NCBI GenBank assembly: GCA_029974015.1
Contig: JARKUF010000009.1
Span: 65,167-129,166 of the forward strand
DNA length: 64,000 bases
Direction of reading: 5' to 3'
Source: Spirochaetota bacterium
Lineage (GTDB): Bacteria > Spirochaetota > UBA4802 > JAGODF01
In this document: piece after piece, positions 26,401 to 34,245 of the stretch
How positions within the stretch are numbered: position 1 is the stretch's first letter
Layout: every line of letters starts with the position of its first letter
Notes under the pieces: generated by a model
Databases searched by the model: none
What the model was told of the DNA's origin: nothing
What the model saw: the letters and a program-made list of their open reading frames with translations, nothing else
Made by a program: the position numbers and the translations under genes

Positions 26401-27704
26401 TGCCCTCCGATTTCGATGATGGTGTCCACTCCCGGATCAAGTTTAAGGGCCGCCCTGGCGTGAGCGGTAATTTCGTCCAGGGCGAGGTCCGCGCCGATAA
26501 TTCGGGCAATAAACTTTCTGCCCGAACCGGTCGTGGCGGCGCCGAGAAACCTAAAGCCCGCTCCATGGCGCCGGGCTATATCATCCAGGGCTTCCAGGAG
26601 GTTCTGCGTCGCTTCGACGGGACGTCCGGAGGTCCTGGTGTAGAGGCCCGCGAGGACCTTCCCTTCCCGGTCCACCACGGCCGCCTTGGTGCTCGTGGAA
26701 CCTACGTCAATGCCCAGGAACACGTCGAAGTCGACGCCGTCGAGCATCTCGTACACGTCAACTTCAACGGGAGTCTTGAATCGCGAAGATGAAGTAACGA
26801 ACTCGTACTTTTCCAGGCTGTTGAAATCGGGATAGGAATTCCCCGAAAGCTCCAGCGGAGGATAATGGTAAGACCGCGTTGAACGCTTTTCCTGTAAAAG
26901 ATCCAGGGGATTTTCAATCAGGCTTTCATGCGGCAGGACCTCGCCGCAAAGCCCGAGGGCCGCTCCGAGGGCGCCGTACAGATGTGCGTCCCGGCCCACG
27001 GTCACGTCAACGCCCAGGAGCGCCTCTAAATGCCGGACCACGGCGCGGTTTTGCGCCACACCTCCCGCCATCACAAAGGGGAGGCGCGGTTTTGCGCCGG
27101 AGAAAAGCGTGTCGCGGATATTGCGCGCCAGGCCGAGACAGAGGCCGTCGCATATTTCTTCGAGGGAATGCCCAACCTGCTGGGCGTGTATGAGGTCCGT
27201 CTTGGCGAAGACAGCGCACCGGGAGGCAATCCGGGGCGTATCTCCCCGGTTTCCCAGGGCCAGGGTCGCGAAATCTCCTATCTCAAGCCCAAGGCGGCGG
27301 GCCTGCTGGTCAAGGAAACTTCCGGTGCCGGCGGCGCAGGAACTGTTGGAACGGTAATTTAGATAATACCCTTCCTCATCGAAGGTAGCGACACCGTACT
27401 TCTCTCCACCCACTACGAGCAGTGAACCGATATTGCCGTGCATTTTTTTCGCCGCCGTAATACATGCAACCCGGTTGTCAGTCCTCTTTGCTCCGGCGAT
27501 GACATCGGAGGTGGAAGAGGTGACGGCTATTCCTAAAAGGGGCTTCGCCGGCCGACCCAATAAAACATCCTTCAGGGTTTCGGCAATTTTTCCATGGTGT
27601 GGAAGATAATCTGAAGAAACGATATTTCCCGGGCGGTCAATCTCGACCACAGAAAGAAATATCGAACCGGCATCGATGCCAAGTACGGTATCGCGCTCTT
27701 TCAT
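23466..27704 (-). CDS. 2-hydroxyacyl-CoA dehydratase activase, 1412-residue fused form
   Basis: The N-terminal half contains two BadF/BcrA-type ASKHA ATPase domains. Domain 1 (1-~270) has LGIDAGSIFLSVV, Cys123 (SSCAAGTGSF) and Cys163 (SRCAVFAKTD). Domain 2 (~328-600) has GIDVGSTSTKAAVVD, Cys456 (NVCAAGTGSF) and Cys494 (DRCTVFMERD). In HgdC-type activases the matching cysteines hold a [4Fe-4S] cluster at the dimer interface. Near 617-640 comes a Cys cluster (CGFCANHCKL), then DUF2229-like and HgdB-like parts in the C-terminal half. Family members inject electrons, driven by ATP, into radical dehydratases or related reductases. No dehydratase alpha/beta pair is in the window. AAGG precedes the ATG. 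Confidence 0.85.
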   Translation of the reverse strand: MKERDTVLGIDAGSIFLSVVEIDRPGNIVSSDYLPHHGKIAETLKDVLLGRPAKPLLGIAVTSSTSDVIAGAKRTDNRVACITAAKKMHGNIGSLLVVGGEKYGVATFDEEGYYLNYRSNSSCAAGTGSFLDQQARRLGLEIGDFATLALGNRGDTPRIASRCAVFAKTDLIHAQQVGHSLEEICDGLCLGLARNIRDTLFSGAKPRLPFVMAGGVAQNRAVVRHLEALLGVDVTVGRDAHLYGALGAALGLCGEVLPHESLIENPLDLLQEKRSTRSYHYPPLELSGNSYPDFNSLEKYEFVTSSSRFKTPVEVDVYEMLDGVDFDVFLGIDVGSTSTKAAVVDREGKVLAGLYTRTSGRPVEATQNLLEALDDIARRHGAGFRFLGAATTGSGRKFIARIIGADLALDEITAHARAALKLDPGVDTIIEIGGQDAKYTLLRDGRVTFSIMNNVCAAGTGSFIEEQAKKLNCPLDDYSRRAAGARSPLSSDRCTVFMERDLNYYLGENYAVEEVLASVLHSVRDNYLLKVAGKAPMGDKIFFQGATAKNRALVAAFEQKLGKNILVSKFCHITGAYGAALTLCDEGCEKTDFRGLFIHRNSIPVKSETCGFCANHCKLAVAEVEGETVAFGFLCGRDYDTKKFVRNETSVPDLLKVRKKALRWKKPSGAASGVTVGLPAALHLAEELELWKMFFAELGITTVDSEGYHGALSSGKERAGAEFCAPMAALHGHVHHLLGKADYVFLPVYLEVKSGDQGVRRHYCYYTQYAPIVVSCAEDPDDRSRIIMPVVRGLRGRFHEKVSLYRALEKIRGVNAGFLQVSQACDRAYRRFEEQRERLKEIFRRRAECGDIEVLFLGRPYAVLSPSMNGSIPDIFARLGVRAWYQDMVDVPRERLGALRPLLEAFHWNYAAAILKGALVAADTAGLYPVLVTSFKCTPDSYVIDYFREMMDAQGKPYLVLQLDEHDSSVGYETRIEAGVRAFRNHFASSREVGGELCETSAKPFAGVNPRVTKKRADLAGRALLLPNWDGFTGKLLEANLRRAGFDARLLEETEDTIRRGLRCNTGQCLPLSAIVQGTADYIEKYGLQPSKTALWLFDSSISCNVRMFPYYVSRLLDFRGLGEAAVYVGEITFLDMPLSVAVDSYFAYMFGGLLRKALCKIRPYEVEKGSADRAAAGALGILEQAFADGSSKEEAARRAVEILKAVPVRRVPRPKVAIFGDLYVRDNDVMNQDLARTLESLGAEVVTTPYSDYMKIIADPYIKKWVREGLYGGAAAAKLLQLTVPLFEKKFLDIFREVTLDPPHVVPGDYEKVLAGMRVSPEHTGESMDNVLKIFSLIRTYPDIALFVQTNPSYCCPALVTEAMAAEIERVTGVPVVTLEYDGTGGARNGDIIPYLKYLGKRPAAADTEAM

Positions 27705-27776
27705 TACTACGCCCTTGTACTTTCTTTATATTTGCCGGAGGCGCGGGTGCGAATTCGCGCCTCCATGTATCTGCTT

Positions 27777-30473
27777 TCAGTGGACCTGGTCCGCCGCGTC
27801 CCCGGCTTCGGCGAAGGCGCCTTCACCTGAAATCGTCATTCGGCGCCGGGTCCGCGCCGCCTCCTCAATGCTCGAGAGAAGGTTTCGCATCTCCGCCTCC
27901 AGGGCCTCGGCCCGGCTCCGGTCGTCGACCACAAGCTCCGCGGGCCCGTCACCGTCCTTGCGTTCGCGCAGGGCTTTCTGGTCCAGCGCCGCCGCCAGGG
28001 CGGACTGGTAACCCGGCAGGGAAAGCGACTCGAAAAGCGTCACATCGCCGAGGTGAAAACGCTTCATGCCGCTTTTTCTCACCTCATCGAGGAACCCTTT
28101 CTTTTGCATTCTCCCTTCGCCGAGGCCAGCCAGGGCGCCGAAGACCACATGGAAAGATTCCATTACATCCCGGACCATCTGCGTAAAACCGAGGACGACC
28201 TCCGTCCCCCCATCGGTGATAAAAATGGTGCCGTTGTCCCTTTCCAGGGCCGACACTCCTGAGAGGAAATCTCCGGCTGCGGCGCATGCAGCGGCGGTGT
28301 CGTCCATCGTCACGGGATAGACATACTCCCGGGCGAAAAGCTCCTTAAGCCGCCCGAATATACGTTCCGCATCGTTCCCTTTCGCCGTGGTGCCTCCCGC
28401 GGCGGCCCCGAGGAGGGCCGCCGAGTAAAAGGAAACCGGAAGAAAATAATGGACTATGTTGTTTTTATAAAAATTAATCCTCGCCCTCTGTTCATCATGA
28501 AGCGAGTAAAACCCTCCAAGGACTCCGTCTCCGCTTTTTCTCTTTCCATCCATCTGGATCCTTGAGATAATTCCGTCATGTTCAAAAGCGTCTAAGACGC
28601 GGTCGATGATGTCGTTCAAAGGCGTACCGCCCTTCAATTCCCCGGCGATGCGGGCACCGGAGCGCGTGAGATATTCGAGCATAAGGCCCGCCCTGGCGCG
28701 AAGGCTTGACAGGTCGAAACCCCTTGCCGAGGAAACCAGCATTGCGGCGGAGACCAGGGAATACGGCGTCACCACGACGGCATCGCTTATCTTCCTTACA
28801 ATGCGGTCAGCAACGGACGACATGAGGTCCCCCGCATCGCCCATCTCTTTTTCCAATGCACGGAAACTCATGGGCTCTCCGAAGGTGAGATACACGCCGC
28901 CGTAGCCGCCCCGGAGGTATTTCCCGCTTTTAACCAGGTCCTTGTTCGATTCCCCTTCCTTCTTCCTGCCCCGAAGCTCGCGCTGGAAAGACTTCTCTTC
29001 GAGAACGCGGTCGTAGGTGATGCCCACGGGGACCAGCATCATGTCTTCGCTGTATCCCTCTTTCAACGCTTCGATGAGGTACTTGAGCATGCCGAATTTC
29101 GGATGCATGGTCTTCCCCGTCCTGGTCCTTCCCCCTTCGATGAAGAACTCGATGCTGTACCCCTCCTGCACCAGGGTCTTGATGTACTGGCGGAGGACCG
29201 CCACGTAGAGGTCCAGGCCCCGGGTGGAGCGTTTCATGAAGAAGGCGCCGGACTTCCGAAACAAAAGCCCCAGAGGGAAGAAAGAAAGGTTGTCCCCGGC
29301 GAGAATGTGGGGGGGCATGATGCGGTTTTCGTAAAACAGGCTCGATATGATGAGATAGTCCATGTGGCTCCGATGGCAGGGGAGGATGATGAGGGGCCCC
29401 TTACGGGCGGCCTCGCGGATCATTCTGAAGTCTTCCTTGCTGTAGTCTATGCCGTCAAAGACGCGCCGGAACACCCACATCATGAATTTCTGGAAGTATT
29501 TCACAACAACGATGGAGAAATCCGCCGCGATGCCGCGGTAGTAGCGGTACGCTTTTTTCCTGAGGCGACGCTCGGAACGTCCCTGTTCCTCCGCCTGGCG
29601 CTTCACCATTTCGATAATGTTGGAATGATACAGGACGCTTTCCATCATCTCCTGGCCAGTCTTGATGACGGGTCCCAGAGCGCCCCGCTTTTCTAAGTTG
29701 TAAATCTCGAAGAGGCGGCGGCGGAGTCTCTGGGCCAGAAGGCGCGGGCTGTCCTGAGGCCGGGAGGCAATGAACTCCTTCAGGTCGATGGGGGGCGCAA
29801 TCCTCATCGACGGAGGCGTAGCGCTTTTCATAGTGGTGAAAAGGCCCGAAATAAGCCCGCGGTCACCCGTCGCCTGGGACGTAAGGAAGCTCCTTGTGCG
29901 TTCGGGATTCATGTTCCAGAAAATTAGTTGAGGCGCGAGGAAGATGGGGTCTTCCATTTCTTTCTGGATCTCGATAATATCCTGAAAAGGGTCCGCCCTC
30001 TTCTCTAAATACCGCATCAGGAAAAGCCGCCTGGACAGGAGTGACACCACAACGCCTTCCCGGTCCTTCACGATGCCTTTGATGCAGTCCCGGTCCGCCA
30101 TAGGGCGGAACCTGCCGCCAAGAAAGAGACGGCGGAGGGAACGAAATATCAGGCGGACGGCGTTGGACACCTCCTGGTAGAGATAGGGCGTGATGCCCAG
30201 GGCAAGCATGGGGACCCTGAAGCCGTGGCGGCGAAGGAGGCTCGTGAGTATCAGGAGCGAGGTCGCGGATCCCTGGAAGGAGGCATAGACGATATGGCCT
30301 TTTTCTTGAAGGTCCCGGAGCGTCGCCATGCTCGCCCCGTCGAAATCTACCCGCCGGAAAAGGAGGCGGACAAATATCTCGAAAAATAGATTTGAACGGC
30401 GGTGCACCCGCCCGTTTTTTATGGCAGTGGAACAGTTTTCAAAACGCATCTTTACGGTACGCAGATCTTTCAT
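27777..30473 (-). CDS. plsB: Glycerol-3-phosphate acyltransferase PlsB
   Basis: An 898-residue protein with all PlsB acyltransferase motifs: LPCHRSHMDYLI (367-372, HX4D catalytic), GAFFMKRS, FIEGGRTRTGK and MLVPVGITYDRVLEE. It transfers an acyl group to position 1 of glycerol-3-phosphate at the inner membrane, the first step in phospholipid synthesis. Its length is slightly above E. coli PlsB. The ATG at 30473 has a GGGGG run upstream; an in-frame start 19 codons earlier adds a His/Arg-rich tail without support. It lies 118 bp downstream of plsC, the next enzyme, on the same strand. Confidence 0.93.
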   Translation of the reverse strand: MKDLRTVKMRFENCSTAIKNGRVHRRSNLFFEIFVRLLFRRVDFDGASMATLRDLQEKGHIVYASFQGSATSLLILTSLLRRHGFRVPMLALGITPYLYQEVSNAVRLIFRSLRRLFLGGRFRPMADRDCIKGIVKDREGVVVSLLSRRLFLMRYLEKRADPFQDIIEIQKEMEDPIFLAPQLIFWNMNPERTRSFLTSQATGDRGLISGLFTTMKSATPPSMRIAPPIDLKEFIASRPQDSPRLLAQRLRRRLFEIYNLEKRGALGPVIKTGQEMMESVLYHSNIIEMVKRQAEEQGRSERRLRKKAYRYYRGIAADFSIVVVKYFQKFMMWVFRRVFDGIDYSKEDFRMIREAARKGPLIILPCHRSHMDYLIISSLFYENRIMPPHILAGDNLSFFPLGLLFRKSGAFFMKRSTRGLDLYVAVLRQYIKTLVQEGYSIEFFIEGGRTRTGKTMHPKFGMLKYLIEALKEGYSEDMMLVPVGITYDRVLEEKSFQRELRGRKKEGESNKDLVKSGKYLRGGYGGVYLTFGEPMSFRALEKEMGDAGDLMSSVADRIVRKISDAVVVTPYSLVSAAMLVSSARGFDLSSLRARAGLMLEYLTRSGARIAGELKGGTPLNDIIDRVLDAFEHDGIISRIQMDGKRKSGDGVLGGFYSLHDEQRARINFYKNNIVHYFLPVSFYSAALLGAAAGGTTAKGNDAERIFGRLKELFAREYVYPVTMDDTAAACAAAGDFLSGVSALERDNGTIFITDGGTEVVLGFTQMVRDVMESFHVVFGALAGLGEGRMQKKGFLDEVRKSGMKRFHLGDVTLFESLSLPGYQSALAAALDQKALRERKDGDGPAELVVDDRSRAEALEAEMRNLLSSIEEAARTRRRMTISGEGAFAEAGDAADQVH

Positions 30474-30590
30474 TGTTTTCCCCCGGGTCGATGTTGGGCG
30501 ATGAGGCTGGTGTTTTAACCTTTTCCGCATATACGAATACGCCGGGGCGCGGCCGGTCCGCGCTTCGGGCGAGCATTAAAAATAGATGGT

Positions 30591-31361
30591 TCAAGAATAC
30601 TGGTGCAGACCCTGCTCAATACTGCGCCGCGCCGCAGCCATTAGCTCTTGGATGTTCTCATCGGAATAGCCGCCAATATCTATGGGATCGTGGATGATGA
30701 GTTTCGCCCGGCCCGGAAAGAGTTTCATCGACTTGGCCGGAAGGACGTTGCGCGTTCCTACGATGGTGACGGGAAGCATTGGGAGGCCCATGTCAAGGGC
30801 AAACTTGAATGCCCCTTTTTTGAACTCGATGATGTTCCCGTCCAGGCTCCTGGTTCCCTCGGGAAAAAACATAATGGAGGTCCCCCCCTTGATGCGGTCT
30901 TTCGCCTCATTGATGGAGGCCTTGGCGCGGTCCGGATGGGAACGGTCGATAAAGATATGGCCAATGCGGTAACAGCCGTATCCTAAAAACGGTACTTTCA
31001 AGAGCTGGATTTTCATAACCCAGCGGAAATCTATCGGCATCCAGCCATAGATGACAAAGATATCGAACTGGCTCTGGTGGTTCGCTACGATTACGTATGA
31101 CTGGCCCGCGCTGATTTTCTCCTTCCCAATGACACTTACAAACATGGGAGTAATGTAGCTATTGAGCTTCGACCAGATGATGCCCATAATCGATCCGGCT
31201 TTCCCGCCGAAAAGAATGGCGAGGACCGAGGCGATGATGCCCAAAAAGGCGGTGGTCAAAGCAAGAAAAGGAATGAAGACAAGCCATGTATATACCTGGT
31301 ATATTCCAAGCAGCACTCTGTTTTCCCTGAGAAGCTTTTTCTCGTTTTGCACCTTTGTCAT
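30591..31361 (-). CDS. plsC: 1-acylglycerol-3-phosphate acyltransferase PlsC
   Basis: A 256-residue membrane-associated acyltransferase. Two N-terminal hydrophobic segments (VYTWLVFIPFLALTTAFLGI and after) precede the motifs NHQSQFDIF (HX4D), a substrate-binding block near GYGCYRIGHIFIDR, FFPEGTRS (motif III) and LPVTIVGTRNVLP (motif IV). It makes phosphatidic acid from lysophosphatidate. It stands upstream of plsB, so both acyltransferases of the pathway probably share one mRNA, read from a promoter near 31600-31628. Confidence 0.93.
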   Translation of the reverse strand: MTKVQNEKKLLRENRVLLGIYQVYTWLVFIPFLALTTAFLGIIASVLAILFGGKAGSIMGIIWSKLNSYITPMFVSVIGKEKISAGQSYVIVANHQSQFDIFVIYGWMPIDFRWVMKIQLLKVPFLGYGCYRIGHIFIDRSHPDRAKASINEAKDRIKGGTSIMFFPEGTRSLDGNIIEFKKGAFKFALDMGLPMLPVTIVGTRNVLPAKSMKLFPGRAKLIIHDPIDIGGYSDENIQELMAAARRSIEQGLHQYS

Positions 31362-31383
31362 TCCTCCGAGAAATATCTTTTAT

Positions 31384-31507
31384 GGGAACCTCTAAAAATT
31401 AAATTTTTGGAGTTCCCATGAATTGAAACTACTGACATACTCTGGATTTAGGCTTTCCCGTCCGCCAAAGGCGGGCGGGAAAAGCTGATTTTTGAGGCAG
31501 CCTTTAT
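31384..31507 (+). repeat. Dispersed hairpin repeat, reference copy
   Basis: Both hairpins are intact. The left is GGGAACCTCTAAAAATT against AATTTTTGGAGTTCCC, the centre ACTACTGACATACTCTGG, and the right 31452-31466 against 31470-31485 around an AAA loop, ending GAGGCAGCCTTTA. It lies in the putative 5' leader of plsC. Confidence 0.85.
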
Positions 31508-31572
31508 TGTAACAAACGGCCGGATTTGGACGAAACGCTTCATAATATCCATCCCACATTCCAGCTCGTCGG

Positions 31573-31588
31573 GACTGACCAGTCAGTC
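31573..31588. promoter_or_regulatory. Perfect palindrome, candidate TetR operator
   Basis: GACTGAC-CA-GTCAGTC is a perfect 7-2-7 inverted repeat, the size and style of many TetR-family operators. It sits a few bases downstream of the expected start of the minus-strand promoter at 31600-31628, and the divergent tetR gene begins ~380 bp away. Binding there would block transcription towards plsC-plsB. Confidence 0.5.
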
Positions 31589-31599
31589 ATTTTTCTACA

Positions 31600-31628
31600 A
31601 ATACAATAAATTTTTCCAACGGTGTCAA
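31600..31628 (-). promoter_or_regulatory. Candidate sigma70 promoter for plsC-plsB
   Basis: On the minus strand: -35 TTGACA (31628-31623), a 17-bp AT-rich spacer, and -10 TGTATT (31605-31600). This is a consensus -35, ideal spacing and a 4/6 -10. It directs transcription towards plsC through a leader of ~230 nt that contains the hairpin repeat. Confidence 0.5.
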
Positions 31629-31911
31629 CCAGAATACATGATTTTTTTGGTAAAAAAACCTTATAAATGTAAGATAACAATACGTCAGTTCCGTTCATAA
31701 TCATCAAACACAAAAAGCCATGATGCAGGACCGCATTGTGGCGGGTATCGGCATCCGGAGTATTGCTCCAGGGTCGTCCGGCATGGGGTTGCCGATGGGG
31801 CGCACTCATCCAGGAAGCGCCCTAATTCATGGAGCGTTTTTTACCGCCGGGTTTCGCCGCAGGTACTATCTCCGCCGGAATGTACACTGCACAGGGGAAA
31901 GCTAATAAGAA

Positions 31912-31940
31912 TTGACAAGGCCCCCCGGCCAGTATAAGTA
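31912..31940 (+). promoter_or_regulatory. Candidate promoter of the tetR gene
   Basis: TTGACA (31912-31917) is followed by TATAAG at 15 bp or TAAGTA at 17 bp. Transcription would begin just downstream, which makes the GTG at 31941 an unlikely start codon and favours the ATG at 31971. The rest of 31629-31911 shows no gene. Confidence 0.35.
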
Positions 31941-31970
31941 GTGCTTCTATCGGTCCATCCGGAAAAGAAA

Positions 31971-33005
31971 ATGCAAAACCATATTGAGGGGCCCTTCAAC
32001 GGGAACAAAACGAACAGAATGCCAATTTACGCGGAAGTAGGAAAATATTTTTATCCCAGCGGAAAATTCAACGAGGTTTCGTTCCGTCGCTCCCTCCGGG
32101 AAGCCTACGGGGCCCTCAGGGAGCAGTACGGCGCCGCGGCGGACTTCACCCGGAAGGCAGGTGAGTGGTTCGCCTCGTATCTTACAGCGGTGATCAACTA
32201 CCTCGAGGAAAAGGGATTGTCCAATACCGCCTTCTCGCTCTTCCGCGCCGCCGTGGACGAAATAGCCGCCACCGGGCTGGCGGACCTCATCATCCCCAGC
32301 TCGCGCCTTCAGGCGATACTCGCGAAGGTCTCCAGCATCACCGAGACCAGGGACGAAACTCGCCGCGCCCCCGCTGACGAGATGAAGAAGAAGATCTTCA
32401 ACGCGGCCCTCAGGGTATTCTCGGAGAAAGGGTACCACACGGCGACCATCGATGAGATCGCCGCCCTCTCCGGCGTCGGGAAGGGGTCGGTCTACCGGTA
32501 TTTCACCAGCAAAAAGGAGCTGCTAAACGAGCTTCTCATCGAAAAGTACGAGGAGATGATTGACCCTCTCAGCCGCATGCTTTCCTCCGACGAGGACGTC
32601 CTCATACAAATCAGGCGCATGATTGAAATTTGGATCGACTTCATTGAAAAAAACCCCGTGGTCTACCGCCTGGTCCAGAGCGAGGCGATTTCCCATCAGG
32701 CGGGGGAAGCGAGCATGTTCTACGACTACATCATCACGCGCCTTCCCATGTTCAAGGAGCGCATTATCGCCCTGAACCTGCAAAGGAAGCTTAAAACCAC
32801 AAATTTTTACACGGTTTTTTACGGAATCCTCGGTTTCATTGACGGCGTGGTCCACAAATGGTTTCGTCAGGGGATGGATTATCCACTTCGCGACGAAATC
32901 CCCCTGATTTTGGAAGTGCTCTTCAACGGCTTCGTGGGTGAAACAAAGACCGGCACGCATTTTTACAGCCCTGATGAAAGGCCCGAAGGCGAGGACATAC
33001 TTTGA
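31971..33005 (+). CDS. TetR-family regulator with a long N-terminal extension
   Basis: A 344-residue protein. The TetR helix-turn-helix lies at ~138-185 (IFNAALRVFSEKGYHTATID, then GVGKGSVYRYFTSKKELL), followed by a helical ligand-binding part to ~330. Ordinary TetR proteins have the HTH at the extreme N-terminus. Here ~130 residues precede it (YFYPSGKFNEVSFRRSLREA, then EWFASYLTAVINYLEEKGL), helical and not recognised. The start is taken as ATG 31971, after GGAAAAGA. It is divergent from plsC-plsB and may regulate them; an esterase gene follows. Confidence 0.85.
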   Translation: MQNHIEGPFNGNKTNRMPIYAEVGKYFYPSGKFNEVSFRRSLREAYGALREQYGAAADFTRKAGEWFASYLTAVINYLEEKGLSNTAFSLFRAAVDEIAATGLADLIIPSSRLQAILAKVSSITETRDETRRAPADEMKKKIFNAALRVFSEKGYHTATIDEIAALSGVGKGSVYRYFTSKKELLNELLIEKYEEMIDPLSRMLSSDEDVLIQIRRMIEIWIDFIEKNPVVYRLVQSEAISHQAGEASMFYDYIITRLPMFKERIIALNLQRKLKTTNFYTVFYGILGFIDGVVHKWFRQGMDYPLRDEIPLILEVLFNGFVGETKTGTHFYSPDERPEGEDIL

Positions 33006-33100
33006 CGCGAGGAGCAGTCCGAATGGGCGCTACCCATATTTTTTTATAAACCGAAACACCTGGATTGCCAGCGCAGCCACAAAAATAAAAAGGATCCCCC

Positions 33101-34000
33101 ATGCTTCTAAACGCCCTTATAAAATTCATTATCCGCTTTCGGCGAAGGAAAATCGATTATAACAGGCCCATCGCCATCCGAAAGGGCACCGAAAAACTCG
33201 CCGCGAAGTATCTGAAAACGCCGCAGCGCTGCCTGGTGACGCCCATCGATGCCGATAATGTGCCAGCCGAATGGGTCGAGTGGCAGGGCGCCGACGCCGG
33301 AAGGGTGGTCCTTTACTTCCACGGAGGGGGATACGCCATCTGCTCGCCACGGACCCACCGGGAACTCACCTGGCGCCTGGCCCGGGCCTGCCGCGCCCGG
33401 GTCCTCGTCCCGGATTACCGGCTGGCCCCGGAGAACCCGCACCCCGCCGCCGTCGAGGACTCCCTGGCGTCCTACCGCTGGCTTCTGAAAAGCGGCGTGA
33501 AACCCGGGCGCATCTCCGTTATGGGCGACTCCGCCGGAGGCGGCCTCACCCTTGTCCTGCTCCAGCAGCTCAGGGACGCTGGCCTTCCTCTTCCCGCCTG
33601 CGCCGTCTGCCTCTCGCCCTGGACCGACCTTACATGCTCGGGAAGTTCAATGCAAACAAACAGGCGAAAAGACCCATTCCTTACACCCATTGCCGTCGAG
33701 ATATTTGCCCGCCATTACACTCCCTCCGGGGACCTGGCCCTGCCTTCAATATCGCCTCTCTTCGGCGATTTCAGAAAACTTCCGCCCCTCCTCATTCATG
33801 CCGGAGCATGCGAAATACTCCTCGATGACGCCAGACGGGCCATGGAGAAGGCCATGGCCGCGGGAGTGGATGCCGAATTCAAAATCTGGCCCGGGATGAT
33901 ACATGTCTTCCAGGCCCTGGCGTATTTTCTGAAAGACTCGCGGCGGGCAATTGGCGAGATAGGGGAATTCGTGGAAAGGCATGTTCCTGAGTTGAGATGA
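33101..34000 (+). CDS. Alpha/beta hydrolase, hormone-sensitive-lipase-type esterase
   Basis: A 299-residue protein with the HSL-family oxyanion motif YFHGGGYAI (HGGG 74-77), VPDYRLAPENPHPAAVED, nucleophile Ser144 in GDSAGG, and a C-terminal segment with the acid (GACEILLDDA) and catalytic His (PGMIHVF). It probably cleaves short-chain acyl esters. A hydrophobic and basic N-terminus (LLNALIKFIIRFRRRK) may associate with the membrane. AAGGA precedes the ATG. It lies 95 bp downstream of the tetR gene on the same strand, so it may be a target of that regulator. Confidence 0.9.
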   Translation: MLLNALIKFIIRFRRRKIDYNRPIAIRKGTEKLAAKYLKTPQRCLVTPIDADNVPAEWVEWQGADAGRVVLYFHGGGYAICSPRTHRELTWRLARACRARVLVPDYRLAPENPHPAAVEDSLASYRWLLKSGVKPGRISVMGDSAGGGLTLVLLQQLRDAGLPLPACAVCLSPWTDLTCSGSSMQTNRRKDPFLTPIAVEIFARHYTPSGDLALPSISPLFGDFRKLPPLLIHAGACEILLDDARRAMEKAMAAGVDAEFKIWPGMIHVFQALAYFLKDSRRAIGEIGEFVERHVPELR

Positions 34001-34245
34001 TATCAGGCCGCTTAGGATTATTCCCAAAACAGAGCTGGACCGCGGAAGACTCAATGTCCTGACTCCCGCACTGCTGCGGCCGACACATCCCCCGCCGCGC
34101 CCCCCTCAGTATTTGAATTGACAAATACGCTCCATCCGGGCCCATACCAATCGTCATCCCGCCTCCCGAGCATTTCCATGCCCTGCGTTCACCCCGGCGC
34201 CGATGACCACAGGCAGCCTCATAATCTCAGAAAAAGGTGCTCAAC

